Source of the DNA: Myxococcales bacterium | GTDB taxonomy: Bacteria; Myxococcota_A; Bradymonadia; UBA7976; UBA1532 | Direction of reading: 5' to 3' | Length of the DNA stretch: 38,247 nt | Assembly: GCA_020633555.1 (NCBI GenBank) | Contig: JACKDL010000047.1 | Coordinates: 1-38,247, forward strand | In this document: piece after piece, positions 18,515-27,155 of the stretch | How the letters are laid out: each line of letters begins with the position of its first letter | Numbering within the stretch: position 1 is the stretch's first letter | Translations under genes and position numbers: made by a program | The notes under the pieces: generated by a model | What the model was told of the DNA's origin: nothing | Databases searched by the model: none | Seen by the model: only the letters and a program-made list of their open reading frames with translations

Positions 18515-19843
18515 GTGAGCCCGTACGCGAAGGCCTGGCGCCTGGCCTGGCCCGTCATCCTCAGCGGCCTGTCCGTGCCCCTGCTGGGGGCCGTGGACAC
18601 GGCGGTCATGGGGCACCTGCCCGACGCGGCCTACCTGGGGGCCGTGGCCGTGGGCGCCCTGGTGTTCGACTTCGTGTACTGGGGCTTCGGGTTCCTGCGC
18701 ATGGGCACCACAGGCTTCGCGGCGCAGGCGCACGGCGCAGGCGACGCCGTGGCGGTGAAGCTGGCCTTGCTGCGGCCCCTGGGGCTGGCGCTCGGGCTGG
18801 GCGGGCTGCTGTGGGCGCTGCAGGGGCCCATCGAGGCGGTGGCCTTCCGGCTGGTGTCGGCGGGCCCCGAGATCGCGCCGCTGGCGCGGGCCTACTTCCG
18901 GGTACGCATCTGGGCCGCGCCGGCTGTGCTCGTGAACTACGCGGTGCTGGGCTGGCTGCTGGGCACCCAGCGGCCGCGGCACGCGCTGGCGGTACAGGTG
19001 GCCGTGAACGGGCTGAACCTGGGGCTGGACTTGCTCTTTGTGCAAGGGTTTGGCTGGGGCGTCGTGGGCGTGGCCGCGGCCACCGCCATCGCCCAGGGGC
19101 TCGGCGCCCTGCTCGGGGCCCTGGTGGTCTGGCGGGCGCTGCGCCCCCTGCAGGCGCCCGTGCCCCCGGGCGCGCTCTGGGACCGCGAGGCCCTGGGGGC
19201 CCTGTGGCGGGTGAACCGCGACCTCTTCATCCGCACCCTGGCGCTCATTGGGGCCTTCGCGTGGTTCACCACGCAGGGCGCGGCGCAGGGCAAGGTCATC
19301 CTGGCGGCCAACGCGGTGCTGCTGAACCTGCAGACCCTCATGGCCTACGGGCTGGACGGCTTCGCCCACGCCGCCGAGGCGCTGGTGGGCGACGCACTGG
19401 GCGCCCGCGCCCCGAGCCGGCTGCGCGCCGCGCTCAGGGGCACACTGGGCCTGAGCGTGGCCATCGCCCTGGCGTTCACGGCCGCGTGGGCCCTTGCCGG
19501 TTCGGCGGTGGTCGACCTGCTCACCGATCTCCCGGCCGTCCGCGCCACCGCCCGAGACTACCTGCCGTGGGCCGTCGCCTCGCCGCTGGTGAGCGTGTGG
19601 TGCTTCTGGCTGGACGGCGTGTTCATCGGCGCCACCCACACCCGGGCCATGCGCGACGGCATGGTGCTGTCGCTGCTCGGCGATTTGGCGGTGGCGGCGC
19701 TGGCTCAGCCGCTGTGGGGCAACCACGGGCTGTGGTTGGGCTTGCTGACGTTCTTTGCGCTGCGGGGCCTGACCCTGTGCGCGCGGCTGCCCACGCTCAT
19801 CCGCGACGTTCAGCGGCCAGGCGCGCCAGCGTCGCCTGCATGA
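18515..19843 (+). CDS. MATE-family efflux transporter (DinF-like)
   Basis: A 442-residue inner-membrane protein with about 12 predicted transmembrane helices in two six-helix halves, as for MATE exporters that expel drugs or organic cations using an ion gradient. The start of helix 1 (AWPVILSGLSVPLLGAVDTAVMGHL) and the block GLDGFAHAAEALVGDALGA in the second half are typical of the DinF/DNA-damage-inducible MATE branch. The GTG at 18515 follows GGGAGGG (18503-18509); no ATG precedes helix 1. Its last 47 bp overlap the end of the convergent acyltransferase gene. No regulator is adjacent and the substrate cannot be predicted. Confidence 0.9.
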   Translation: MSPYAKAWRLAWPVILSGLSVPLLGAVDTAVMGHLPDAAYLGAVAVGALVFDFVYWGFGFLRMGTTGFAAQAHGAGDAVAVKLALLRPLGLALGLGGLLWALQGPIEAVAFRLVSAGPEIAPLARAYFRVRIWAAPAVLVNYAVLGWLLGTQRPRHALAVQVAVNGLNLGLDLLFVQGFGWGVVGVAAATAIAQGLGALLGALVVWRALRPLQAPVPPGALWDREALGALWRVNRDLFIRTLALIGAFAWFTTQGAAQGKVILAANAVLLNLQTLMAYGLDGFAHAAEALVGDALGARAPSRLRAALRGTLGLSVAIALAFTAAWALAGSAVVDLLTDLPAVRATARDYLPWAVASPLVSVWCFWLDGVFIGATHTRAMRDGMVLSLLGDLAVAALAQPLWGNHGLWLGLLTFFALRGLTLCARLPTLIRDVQRPGAPASPA

Positions 19844-20606
19844 GGCCCTCGACCCGCTGGGCACAGGCCGCCACGTAGGCATCGTCGGCGGCCGCTTGGG
19901 CGCCCGCCCGATCGAAGGCCACGGGCGGCAACAGCACCGTGGTGATCCGCACGGGCGGTGGGAGCGGCATGACCGGCCCCACGGTGAGGCCCCAAGGCAC
20001 GCTGAGCGTCACGGGCAGCACCTTCAGGCGGAAGGTGCGGTCCACGCGCAGCCAGCGGGCCAGGCGGCGCCCGTCGCTGAGCACCCGGAACACCGCATGG
20101 CCGCCATCGCTGACCACGGGCACCACCGGCACCCCGTGGCGCAGGGCCAGCCGGATGTAACCGCGGCGGCCCCCGAACACCACCTGATCGCGGCGGCCCC
20201 AGGGACGGTAGGCGTCCACATCGCCCCCGGGGTAGACCAACACCTTGCGGCCCAGCGCGAACACCTTGCCCGCGTTCTCGTGGCAGGCGCGCACGCCCCC
20301 GAGCCGCACGAGCAGCGGGTTGATGCCCGGCGCCTTGATGGCCGCCTGGTGGGCCAGGCCGTACGGCACGTGGGCCACGCCGTGCCTCGCACAGATGGCG
20401 GCGCCGAGCGTGAAAGAGTCGGGGGTGGCCATGCCGCCGCTGTGGTTGCCCACCAGCAAGGCTGCGCCCGCCGGCAGGTTCTCGAGGCCACGCACGTCGG
20501 CCCGGAAGTAGCGGGCGAGCCAGGGGCCGATCTGCGTGGACAAGCGCTCGATGAGCCGGTCGTCGCGCAGGCGGGGATCGTCGATGTCCAAGGGGGCGCC
20601 GAGCAT
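19797..20606 (-). CDS. lysophospholipid/diacylglycerol acyltransferase-like protein
   Basis: 269 residues of the PlsC/LPLAT superfamily, nearest in pattern to the MGAT/DGAT-like branch. Seen: LLVGNHSGGMATPD (51-63) with the catalytic His55, whose Asp lies further away than in the strict HX4D motif; GINPLLVRLGGVRA (94-107); LVYPGGDVDAYRP (123-135) where PlsC has FPEGTR; and GVPVVPVVSDGG (158-169). It starts 12 bp after the stop of pssA, so the two form a membrane-lipid operon. The C-terminal LPVTLSVPWGLTVG resembles membrane-associating segments. Activity could be acyl transfer to a lysophospholipid or diacylglycerol. The superfamily is secure; the acceptor is not. Confidence 0.82.
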   Translation of the reverse strand: MLGAPLDIDDPRLRDDRLIERLSTQIGPWLARYFRADVRGLENLPAGAALLVGNHSGGMATPDSFTLGAAICARHGVAHVPYGLAHQAAIKAPGINPLLVRLGGVRACHENAGKVFALGRKVLVYPGGDVDAYRPWGRRDQVVFGGRRGYIRLALRHGVPVVPVVSDGGHAVFRVLSDGRRLARWLRVDRTFRLKVLPVTLSVPWGLTVGPVMPLPPPVRITTVLLPPVAFDRAGAQAAADDAYVAACAQRVEGLMQATLARLAAERRG

Positions 20607-20618
20607 GGGCGCAGGGTA

Positions 20619-21323
20619 TCAGCTCTGCAGGCGCCGCCCCAGCCGGCTGACGGGCGCGCTGAGGGCGTAGGCGCCCCCGCCCAGCACCGCAGCCAGCCCC
20701 AAGCCCAGCACCAGCGAGTGGGTGGCCAGCACGGAGAGGGTCATGAGCACCAGGGCAGGCACGGCGATGACGGCCACGCTGCGGTCCTTGAAGCTGCGGT
20801 ACGGCAGGGTCGACACCATCAGGGCCGCCAGGGCCAGGGCCGACAGGGCCACCACCCGCGGGGCCACCGGCAGATCGGCGGCCACGGCCCCCAGCGCGAT
20901 GGCGGCGGGGATGGTGACGGCCAGCCCGCTGAACCGCGCAGGCCCCGCCGGCTTGGGGCCACCGGCGGCCGCAGTGAACCGGGCCAGCCGGGTCGCCGCG
21001 GCCGCGATGAGGGCGCCGGTGGCCAGCAGCCCCAGGGGACCGGCGGCCTGCAGCTTCCATGCGTACAGCGTCAGCGCGGGGGTGACGCCGAAGCTCACCA
21101 GGTCGGCCAGCGAGTCCAGCATGGCCCCCTGGGGCCCCGTGGCGCCCAGGGCGCGGGCGGCCCGGCCGTCGAGCAGGTCACAGACGAGGCCCACGCCCAC
21201 GAAGGCGGCGGCCCACCACAGGGGCTGGTCGGTGAGCACGGCGCCCAGGGCGGCGGCGCCGGCGAGCAGGTTGCCCAGGGTCAGGGCGGCGGGCAGGTGG
21301 CGCGCGATGGGGTGCGGGTGCAT
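20619..21323 (-). CDS. pssA: CDP-diacylglycerol-serine O-phosphatidyltransferase-like enzyme
   Basis: A 234-residue polytopic membrane protein that should exchange CMP of CDP-diacylglycerol for an alcohol, most likely serine, giving phosphatidylserine, precursor of phosphatidylethanolamine. The CDP-alcohol phosphatidyltransferase motif is perfect: D49xxD52G53xxA56R57x8G66xxxD70xxxD74. About six to eight hydrophobic helices surround it, and the N-terminal LPAALTLGNLLAGAAAL matches the type II (Bacillus-like) PssA group. The ATG at 21323 follows GGAGGACGACCC. It is followed by an acyltransferase gene 12 bp downstream. Membership of the CDP-alcohol family is certain; serine as acceptor is the most likely reading but not proven by sequence. 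Confidence 0.85.
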   Translation of the reverse strand: MHPHPIARHLPAALTLGNLLAGAAALGAVLTDQPLWWAAAFVGVGLVCDLLDGRAARALGATGPQGAMLDSLADLVSFGVTPALTLYAWKLQAAGPLGLLATGALIAAAATRLARFTAAAGGPKPAGPARFSGLAVTIPAAIALGAVAADLPVAPRVVALSALALAALMVSTLPYRSFKDRSVAVIAVPALVLMTLSVLATHSLVLGLGLAAVLGGGAYALSAPVSRLGRRLQS

Positions 21324-21471
21324 GGGTCGTCCTCCGTCAGGGGCCCGGCGCGGGGCGCCTGGGCTGGGTGTCAGAGGGGGTTTGCAGCGCCCGTGCCAGC
21401 CCGTGAGAGGCCCGCAGCGACCCCACATTCGCAGGAAACGCGACCCACCCGTGCAGCATTTCGTGAAGGAC

Positions 21472-21519
21472 GGGCACGGCCGCCGTGCCCTGGGTTCACC
21501 GTGCGCAGCCGGCTGCGCA
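21472..21519 (-). terminator. pair of perfect palindromes downstream of the large lipoprotein gene
   Basis: Two GC palindromes lie in the 225-bp gap between the 1004-residue lipoprotein gene and pssA (both minus strand). TGCGCAGCC/GGCTGCGCA (21502-21519) is a perfect 18-bp palindrome; GGGCACGGC-C-GCCGTGCCC (21472-21490) is a 9-bp inverted repeat with a single central base. In the minus direction the second is followed by GTCCTTC, a weak pyrimidine tail. Likely terminator structures; dual operator use for pssA cannot be excluded. Confidence 0.45.
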
Positions 21520-21548
21520 GTGGCACCCGGCCTGCGCAGCGACCCCGC

Positions 21549-24500
21549 TCAGCGGCGGGTCCAGCTCAGCCGCGTACGCAGGCCCCGGGTGCGGCCCTCG
21601 CCTTCGAAGCTCACCGACAGGGTCAGCTCGGCGAGCTGCCGCGTGAACGCCGTGACGGGCGAGTCCGCCACGGGCAGCTCGGGCCAGCTCGGCGCCACCT
21701 CGCTGCCGTAGACGCTGTGCTCCACCTCGCCGCCGGGCGCCTGGCGGTAGATCCCACCGTGGGCGCTCGCCGGGGTGTAGCCCAACCAGGCCTTGGCCAC
21801 CGCGTCGCGGGCCGCCGGATCCTCCGGCAGGCCCGGCATGCCCACGATCAGGTCCTCCCAGGCGAACAGGGCCGCCCGGTTGGCCCGCAGGTTGGCCCAC
21901 TCCGTCAGGCCCAGCAGGGTGCGGGCCAGCCAGCCATCGCCCGCGGCCGGCCGGACCTCGATGAGGCTCTGCGGGTTGTCGTCGCGGGCGTCGCCGGCGG
22001 CCGCCGCCTTGGGGATCTGGCCGTCGAGCACCGCGTCGAGCTGTGCCTCCAGCGTGGCCCGCTCGAAGGCCAACAAAAACACGCCCTTGGCCACGGCGTA
22101 GTGCACCGCGATGCCGGGCCCCTCGAACTTCTCCTGCACGGTCACGATGTCCACGTCGCGGTAGCGGGCGGTGGGCTCCCAGGTGAGCATGCCCGGCGCG
22201 GCCGACTGGGCCAGCGCCTTCAGGGCCGTGAGCGCGCCCGCCAGGGCCAGCGGCTGGGCCACATGGGCGCCCGCGTACAGGGGCATGCGGTTGATGACCT
22301 TCTTGCGGGTCTCGCCGTCGCCGAAGGCGCCCGGCCCGTGGGTACCCGGCACCTCGCCCAGGCTCAGCGCGGCGTCCCACAGGCCGCTGCGGTCGGCGGT
22401 GCCCACCATGACCCACTCGCCCAGCCAGTCCAGGCCCAGATCGCGGCTGCCGCTGGTGGCCCGCCCCAGCTCGCCCAGCGTGCGGCGCAGCCCGGCGTCC
22501 TTCCCCACCCCGAGCACCAGGCGCAGACCCTCGGCCGAGGGCCCCGGGGTGATGCGGGCGTCCCCCACGTCACGCGCCAGGCGGTTGTAGTCGCTGCCCT
22601 GCAGCAGGGGCAGCATGCGGGCGTCCAGCGCCAGGGTCTTGCCGTCGGGCTTGCGCTGGATGCGCACGCCGATGGGGTCGATGAAGCCGCGCCAGTAGTT
22701 GCGGTAGGTCTCGCGGAAGCGCTCGTAGGCGCCCGCCTCGTTGGCGGTGGCCGGCAGCCGAGGCCAGGCCGACAGGGGGGCCATCCCCGACACCCGCCCC
22801 CACTTGGACGAGGCGCCGGTCTGTGGGTCGAAGCGAATGGGCGAACCGTCGACATGGGCGAGCTGCCCCTTGTCCAGGAGCCCCGCGTCCACCAGATCCT
22901 GCGCGCTGCGCGGCCGCTCGCCCTCGAGCCAGCCGTAGAGCAGGGCCGCCTGGTTGACGGCCATCAGCGCCGACCAGGCGGCCATGCGCCGCCCCTGCAG
23001 CACCTTGGTGGTGGGCGAGACGGCGTGCCCCACGAACCGGTCGCTCAGGAAGGCGAAGCCATCCTCCTGGTCCTCGGCGAAGGGGTACAGGGCGCGGAAG
23101 TACTGGAACTCACCGGCCTGCGCCAGGCTGAGGGTGGGATCGGCCTGCACGGCGAGCAGGGCCTCGGCGGCCCCCTGGCTGTTGGTGACCGCGAGCACCT
23201 CGTCGCCCAGATCGAGCCGATACTGGTTCACCTCGCCGTCGTCCGTGAACAGGCGCCGCACCGGCTTGCCCGCCAGGGTCAGCGTCTCGACCTTCACGTC
23301 CGGCCGGCGCTGCCGCGTGCGCGCCTCATAGCTCTCCAGGGCCTTCACCAGGATCGCGCGGTTGCGCAGGTGGAACAGCACGCTCACGTCGGCCCCGTCG
23401 CGCAGGAAGGGATCGGCCGCCAGCAGCGCCACCCCCTTGGCCGCTACATGCCCAAGGGTCTTCGCGAGCCCCAGGCGCTCGACGCCGAGCTGCCGCTCGT
23501 AGCGGCCCGCCAGGTCGCGGGTCCCCGAGCGCTCCTCCAGCACCCGACCCACCGGGCGCACCAGCTCGTCGAGGTCATCCGCCAGGCCCACCAAGGTCCG
23601 CAGATCATGGAAGTGCAGGTAGAGCTGGTCGTTGGGCGCGTAGGCCGCCAGCGGCTCGATGACCGCCTCCTTGCCCAGCTCGGCGATCATCTCGGGCCAC
23701 GGGTGGCCGGGCAGATCCACGCCCTTGATGTCCGCCAGCGGCGTCTTGCCCTGGCGGTAGTCCTCGGGCGGCAGGTTCAGGCCCCGATCCGCCTGCAGCG
23801 CCTCTTCCACGCTGGTCAGGCCGGTGTAGAGCGCCATCGTGTTGGCCAGATCGGACCGCGACGCCTGCCGAGGGCGGCGCCGCTCGGGCGGCCGCGCCTG
23901 GTTGGCCAGGTGCTCGAAGCGTCCGGCAGCAAAGGTGCTGAACAGGTCCTGGCGCTCGAAGCCCACCACGCCGCGGGCGCGGAACCAGCGGTGGGCCGCC
24001 TCGTAGAAGCGCAGGTCCAGCTCGCCGCGCGCCTCGGCCGATCCCGTGCTCACCTCGATGACCGCACGGGCGCCGGGCTCGTGACCGGTGCTGGGCTGCA
24101 GCCAGTCGATGGTGAACTGGTCAGGCAAGGCCTGGGCGCCGGTGAAACGCACCATCGCCAGCGGGCGGTCGCGCACCCGCCCCTCACCGGCCGGGACGGC
24201 CAGCGCGTACCGGTCGCCCCGGACCCGCAGCCGGCCGCGCAGCAGCACGCCCGCCGGCAGCTTCGACAGGTCGTCGGGCATGGGCAGCTCGCAGTACCAG
24301 GCCCCGCGGACCTTCCCACAGGCATCCGCGTCCAGGGCCACCGGTGGCAGCGACTTGGGCTCCACCCGCCCCGCCTCGCGCTTGAGCTGGGGACCCGGAT
24401 CGGTGCGATCCGCCGGCGCGGTGGCGACGGAGGCGGCCGTGCTGCCCGGGGCAGCCCCGCTGGCGGCAGCGCTGCCGGCCGACGCCGGGGGGGCTGCCGG

Positions 24501-24563
24501 CCCCTCCCCCCGCTGACACCCCACCGCGGCCAAAGCCAACATCAACAGACCTGAACGGACCAT
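21549..24563 (-). CDS. large (1004-residue) lipoprotein, function unknown
   Basis: An exported protein I do not recognise. The ATG at 24563 follows GGGAGGAG and begins a lipoprotein signal ending AAVGC, so Cys16 is the predicted lipid anchor. Residues 17-60 are a low-complexity Ala/Ser/Pro/Gly/Thr tether. The rest is a long soluble region of mixed alpha/beta composition without Cys pairs, protease, kinase or hydrolase motifs. Several segments (for example NTMALYTGLTSVEEALQ, FHLRNRAILVKALESYEA, and the final LRTRLSWTRR) look structured and non-repetitive. A weak resemblance to DUF3352-like lipoproteins was considered but not established. It is divergent from the HExxH protein gene across 208 bp in which I see no convincing promoter. 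Probably faces the periplasm or cell surface. Confidence 0.8.
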   Translation of the reverse strand: MVRSGLLMLALAAVGCQRGEGPAAPPASAGSAAASGAAPGSTAASVATAPADRTDPGPQLKREAGRVEPKSLPPVALDADACGKVRGAWYCELPMPDDLSKLPAGVLLRGRLRVRGDRYALAVPAGEGRVRDRPLAMVRFTGAQALPDQFTIDWLQPSTGHEPGARAVIEVSTGSAEARGELDLRFYEAAHRWFRARGVVGFERQDLFSTFAAGRFEHLANQARPPERRRPRQASRSDLANTMALYTGLTSVEEALQADRGLNLPPEDYRQGKTPLADIKGVDLPGHPWPEMIAELGKEAVIEPLAAYAPNDQLYLHFHDLRTLVGLADDLDELVRPVGRVLEERSGTRDLAGRYERQLGVERLGLAKTLGHVAAKGVALLAADPFLRDGADVSVLFHLRNRAILVKALESYEARTRQRRPDVKVETLTLAGKPVRRLFTDDGEVNQYRLDLGDEVLAVTNSQGAAEALLAVQADPTLSLAQAGEFQYFRALYPFAEDQEDGFAFLSDRFVGHAVSPTTKVLQGRRMAAWSALMAVNQAALLYGWLEGERPRSAQDLVDAGLLDKGQLAHVDGSPIRFDPQTGASSKWGRVSGMAPLSAWPRLPATANEAGAYERFRETYRNYWRGFIDPIGVRIQRKPDGKTLALDARMLPLLQGSDYNRLARDVGDARITPGPSAEGLRLVLGVGKDAGLRRTLGELGRATSGSRDLGLDWLGEWVMVGTADRSGLWDAALSLGEVPGTHGPGAFGDGETRKKVINRMPLYAGAHVAQPLALAGALTALKALAQSAAPGMLTWEPTARYRDVDIVTVQEKFEGPGIAVHYAVAKGVFLLAFERATLEAQLDAVLDGQIPKAAAAGDARDDNPQSLIEVRPAAGDGWLARTLLGLTEWANLRANRAALFAWEDLIVGMPGLPEDPAARDAVAKAWLGYTPASAHGGIYRQAPGGEVEHSVYGSEVAPSWPELPVADSPVTAFTRQLAELTLSVSFEGEGRTRGLRTRLSWTRR

Positions 24564-24771
24564 GCACTCCTCCCGGGGTTCGCGCGCGGCGCGCAGCTTA
24601 GCAGCTTGTCCCGCGGGCCGGACCGAGCAAGGCGCGTGCCTCGCCGTTTCGCCTTGCCCGGGACACCCGGCCCCGTCGCCGTACACCTGACGCATGCATC
24701 ATGTGCACTGGCCGCACGGCTTGCGACCGCCGCCGAGGCTGCGCAGCATGGCGCCGCCACAGGGAGGCCCC

Positions 24772-26400
24772 ATGACCCCGTTCGCGATCCCCCAGGCCCC
24801 GGACGCCGAGCTCCACCGCAGCCCCGCCGCCGCCCTGGTGGGCCGGCTGGCGGCCGCCTCGAGCCTGCGCCTGAGCCACTTCGAGCACCGGCTGCACCTG
24901 CCCACCCCCTTCGCGTGGGCCGATCCCGATCGCCCCGACCTGGCCGGCGTGCCCACCTGGCAGGGCGGGCGCCTGCAAGAGCACAAGTTCCAGCACTTCC
25001 GCGGCGACAACCCGGTGGGCAGCTTCCACCCGGGGCACCGGGCCAAGTGGACCGCCCACGAGCTGTGCCACGGCGTGGTGGGCTTCGCCTGGGCCCCCAC
25101 CGCCACGCCCCTGTTTCACACCCTGGCCGCCCGCCTGAACGAGGTGGTGCCGGTGGCGCTGTACTACTTCTTCGACGAGGCCGGCCTGCGCCGGTGCCCG
25201 CGCCACCAGGGCGGCGGCCCCCTCTACGGCACCTGGTGCCCGGCCTGCGACAAAGCCGCGTTGCAGGGGCCCGTCGCGGATCCCGAGGCCGGCGACTGGG
25301 CCGCGAAGGGCAAGGCCTATGTGCAGGCGGAGCTGGCGGCCATCGAGCGGGCTGCGCGCACGGGGGACCTGGCCCCGAACCGCCACGCCACCCTGGAGCT
25401 GGAGAGCGACGCGTACGCGTACGTCGCCAGCCACCGCGCCCGCCTGGAGTCGCCGGTCTTCGCGCGGTTCCTGGAGCAGTTCCACGGCCCTCACACGGGC
25501 TGGCACACCGACCTGCAGGCGTTGACCGAGCGCGTGCAGGCGTTGACGGCCGCCCTGGCCGACGGGGAACCCCCGCCGGCCGCCTGGAACGCCACCGAGG
25601 CCCAGATCGTGGCCCAGGACGTGGCCTGGCGGGTGCTGCAGGTGACCGTGGACAGCGAGGGCGAGGTGGTAGGCCTGCTGCACCGCCTGGTGGATCGCCT
25701 GGCCGATGACCCCGCCGATCTCGAGGGCCTGATCGACGGCTACCGCGACCTGGGCGAGCGGTTCTACCTGCCCCCCACCGAGGACGTGTTCGCGGTGGGC
25801 TACGACCTGCCGCAGGGGCTGGGCCGGCACGTGGCGCAGGTGGCCGAGGGGCTGGCTGAGGTCTGCCCGCACACCGAGAGCCTGCTGGGCGACCTGTTCG
25901 ACGTGGCGGTGCACGACTTCGTCCACGGCGAGGCGCCCACCCGGGGCCCCGTGGCGCGCCGCTTCGCCCGCTGGCTGGCCGAGCACCAGCCGGGCCCGGT
26001 GGCCGACGTGTGCGCCTACGAGGCCGCCACGGCCCACCCCGAGCCCTCGGATCCGGCCGCAGATGGGTTCGCTGGGGCGCCTGGGGCCGATGGGCTGCTG
26101 CGGCAGGCCCGCGGTGTCGAGGTGCTTCGCCTGGGCCTGGATCCGCGCGCCGTGGTCGACGCCTTGACCGGCTTGGACGAAGACGCCGAGATCGCCGAGC
26201 GGCCCGTCAACCTGGCGGTGCGCCGCCGGGCGGGCGGCGACGTGATGGTGGCCGAGCTGACCGACGCGGCGCTGGCCGCGTGGGCGCGGCTGGCGCGCGG
26301 GCCCGCCGATGCCGGTGCGTTGGGGCTGCCGGCCGACGAGCTGCGGGCGCTGGCCGAGCTGGGTCTGGTCCTGCCGGCCCGCTACGCGCTGAGCCGGTAG
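24772..26400 (+). CDS. putative HExxH metalloprotein with zinc-knuckle cysteines and possible HvfC/DUF2063-like C-terminus
   Basis: A 542-residue protein without signal peptide. The N-terminal half has HELCHG (96-101), an HExxH zinc-protease-type motif in a helix preceded by HPGHRAKWTA. A Cys/His cluster follows: Cys142/His145 (CPRH) and Cys156/Cys159 (CPAC), which could bind a second metal. Glu209/Glu211 in LELESDAYAY are candidates for the third zinc ligand. The C-terminal part (about 340-540), with a helical FDVAVHDFVHG block, ARRFARWLAEHQPG and ADVCAYEAATAH, recalls the HvfC/DUF2063 fold that partners DUF692 enzymes in peptide maturation, but no DUF692 gene or precursor peptide is visible nearby. 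The ATG at 24772 follows AGGGAGG. The metalloprotein inference is reasonable; protease activity is unproven. Confidence 0.7.
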   Translation: MTPFAIPQAPDAELHRSPAAALVGRLAAASSLRLSHFEHRLHLPTPFAWADPDRPDLAGVPTWQGGRLQEHKFQHFRGDNPVGSFHPGHRAKWTAHELCHGVVGFAWAPTATPLFHTLAARLNEVVPVALYYFFDEAGLRRCPRHQGGGPLYGTWCPACDKAALQGPVADPEAGDWAAKGKAYVQAELAAIERAARTGDLAPNRHATLELESDAYAYVASHRARLESPVFARFLEQFHGPHTGWHTDLQALTERVQALTAALADGEPPPAAWNATEAQIVAQDVAWRVLQVTVDSEGEVVGLLHRLVDRLADDPADLEGLIDGYRDLGERFYLPPTEDVFAVGYDLPQGLGRHVAQVAEGLAEVCPHTESLLGDLFDVAVHDFVHGEAPTRGPVARRFARWLAEHQPGPVADVCAYEAATAHPEPSDPAADGFAGAPGADGLLRQARGVEVLRLGLDPRAVVDALTGLDEDAEIAERPVNLAVRRRAGGDVMVAELTDAALAAWARLARGPADAGALGLPADELRALAELGLVLPARYALSR

Positions 26401-26410
26401 TCCGCCGCGC

Positions 26411-27094
26411 TCAGCGCAGATCCTCTGATCGCGCCACCCGGTTGGCCCACGCCGGATCGCCGGCCAGCCGCAGCAACGCCCGGGCGAGCACCTCGCTGGT
26501 GGTCGACCGGTAGCGGTCGCGCAGCGTGCGCCCCCCAAACACCCCGACCAGCCCCAGCAGCCCGTCGGCCGCCTTGGCGCCGTAGTGCTCGCCCGGCCGG
26601 AACTCGTCGCGATCGCCCACGATGAAGCTGGGCCGCGCCGCGGTCCACGGCACGCCGCTGGCCGCCAGGTGCGCCTCGGCGTCCACCCGCGCCTTCAGGT
26701 AGGCGTTGCCGGTGCCGGGGTTGGCCCCCTCGGCCGACAGGTAGACGAAGCGCGCCACCCCGCCCGCCGCGGCGGCGGCGTCGATCAACAGCGCCGTGAG
26801 CCCGAAGTCCACAGCCTGATAGTCGCCGCCCTCGGCCTTCATCCGCTTGCGGGTGGTGCCCAGCAGAGCGAACACGTGGCTGGGGCGATGCTCGGCCAGG
26901 GCCGCCGCCATGGCCTCGGCGGTCCAGGGGGCGGTGCACACCGTGGCCCCGTGCCCTTCGAACCGGGCCGTCCACTCGGCCAGCCGACTGGAGTCCGGGC
27001 GGACGTGGGCGACCACCCTGTGGCCTGCCGCGCGGGCCTGCTCGACCAAGGCGCGGCCGGTGTGTCCGGTGGCGCCGGCGACGAACACCTGCAT
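26411..27094 (-). CDS. NmrA/atypical-SDR NAD(P)-binding protein
   Basis: A 227-residue Rossmann-fold protein of the atypical short-chain dehydrogenase group. The nucleotide-binding glycine motif GATGHTG is at 7-13, right at the N-terminus. VARFVYLSAEGANPG and the following NAYLKARVDAEAHLAASG block correspond to the catalytic strand and YxxxK helix, with Tyr retained (AYLKAR) in a modified motif. GVPWTAARPSFIVGDRDE is typical of NmrA/HSCARG-like sensors and flavin-type reductases. The ATG at 27094 follows a very good AGGAGGATCCC. It is divergent from the YhhN-family gene and convergent with the HExxH gene (10-bp gap). Whether it is an enzyme or redox sensor is open. Confidence 0.82.
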   Translation of the reverse strand: MQVFVAGATGHTGRALVEQARAAGHRVVAHVRPDSSRLAEWTARFEGHGATVCTAPWTAEAMAAALAEHRPSHVFALLGTTRKRMKAEGGDYQAVDFGLTALLIDAAAAAGGVARFVYLSAEGANPGTGNAYLKARVDAEAHLAASGVPWTAARPSFIVGDRDEFRPGEHYGAKAADGLLGLVGVFGGRTLRDRYRSTTSEVLARALLRLAGDPAWANRVARSEDLR

Positions 27095-27155
27095 GGGATC
27101 CTCCTGAACGTTCCCCCCGTGATACCGTGCCGCGGGACGGATCGGGAGGGATCTG

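Noticed and set aside
19896..24554. A 1552-codon open frame on the plus strand opposite the large lipoprotein, pssA and the acyltransferase
   Set aside because: Its translation is Arg/Gly/His/Gln-rich with no motifs and spans several minus-strand genes with clear signal peptides, motifs and ribosome-binding sites. Long antisense open frames are expected at this GC content.
24564..24771. A small precursor peptide gene between the large lipoprotein and the HExxH protein gene
   Set aside because: No short frame with a ribosome-binding site and Cys-rich or leader-like composition was found in the 208 bp.
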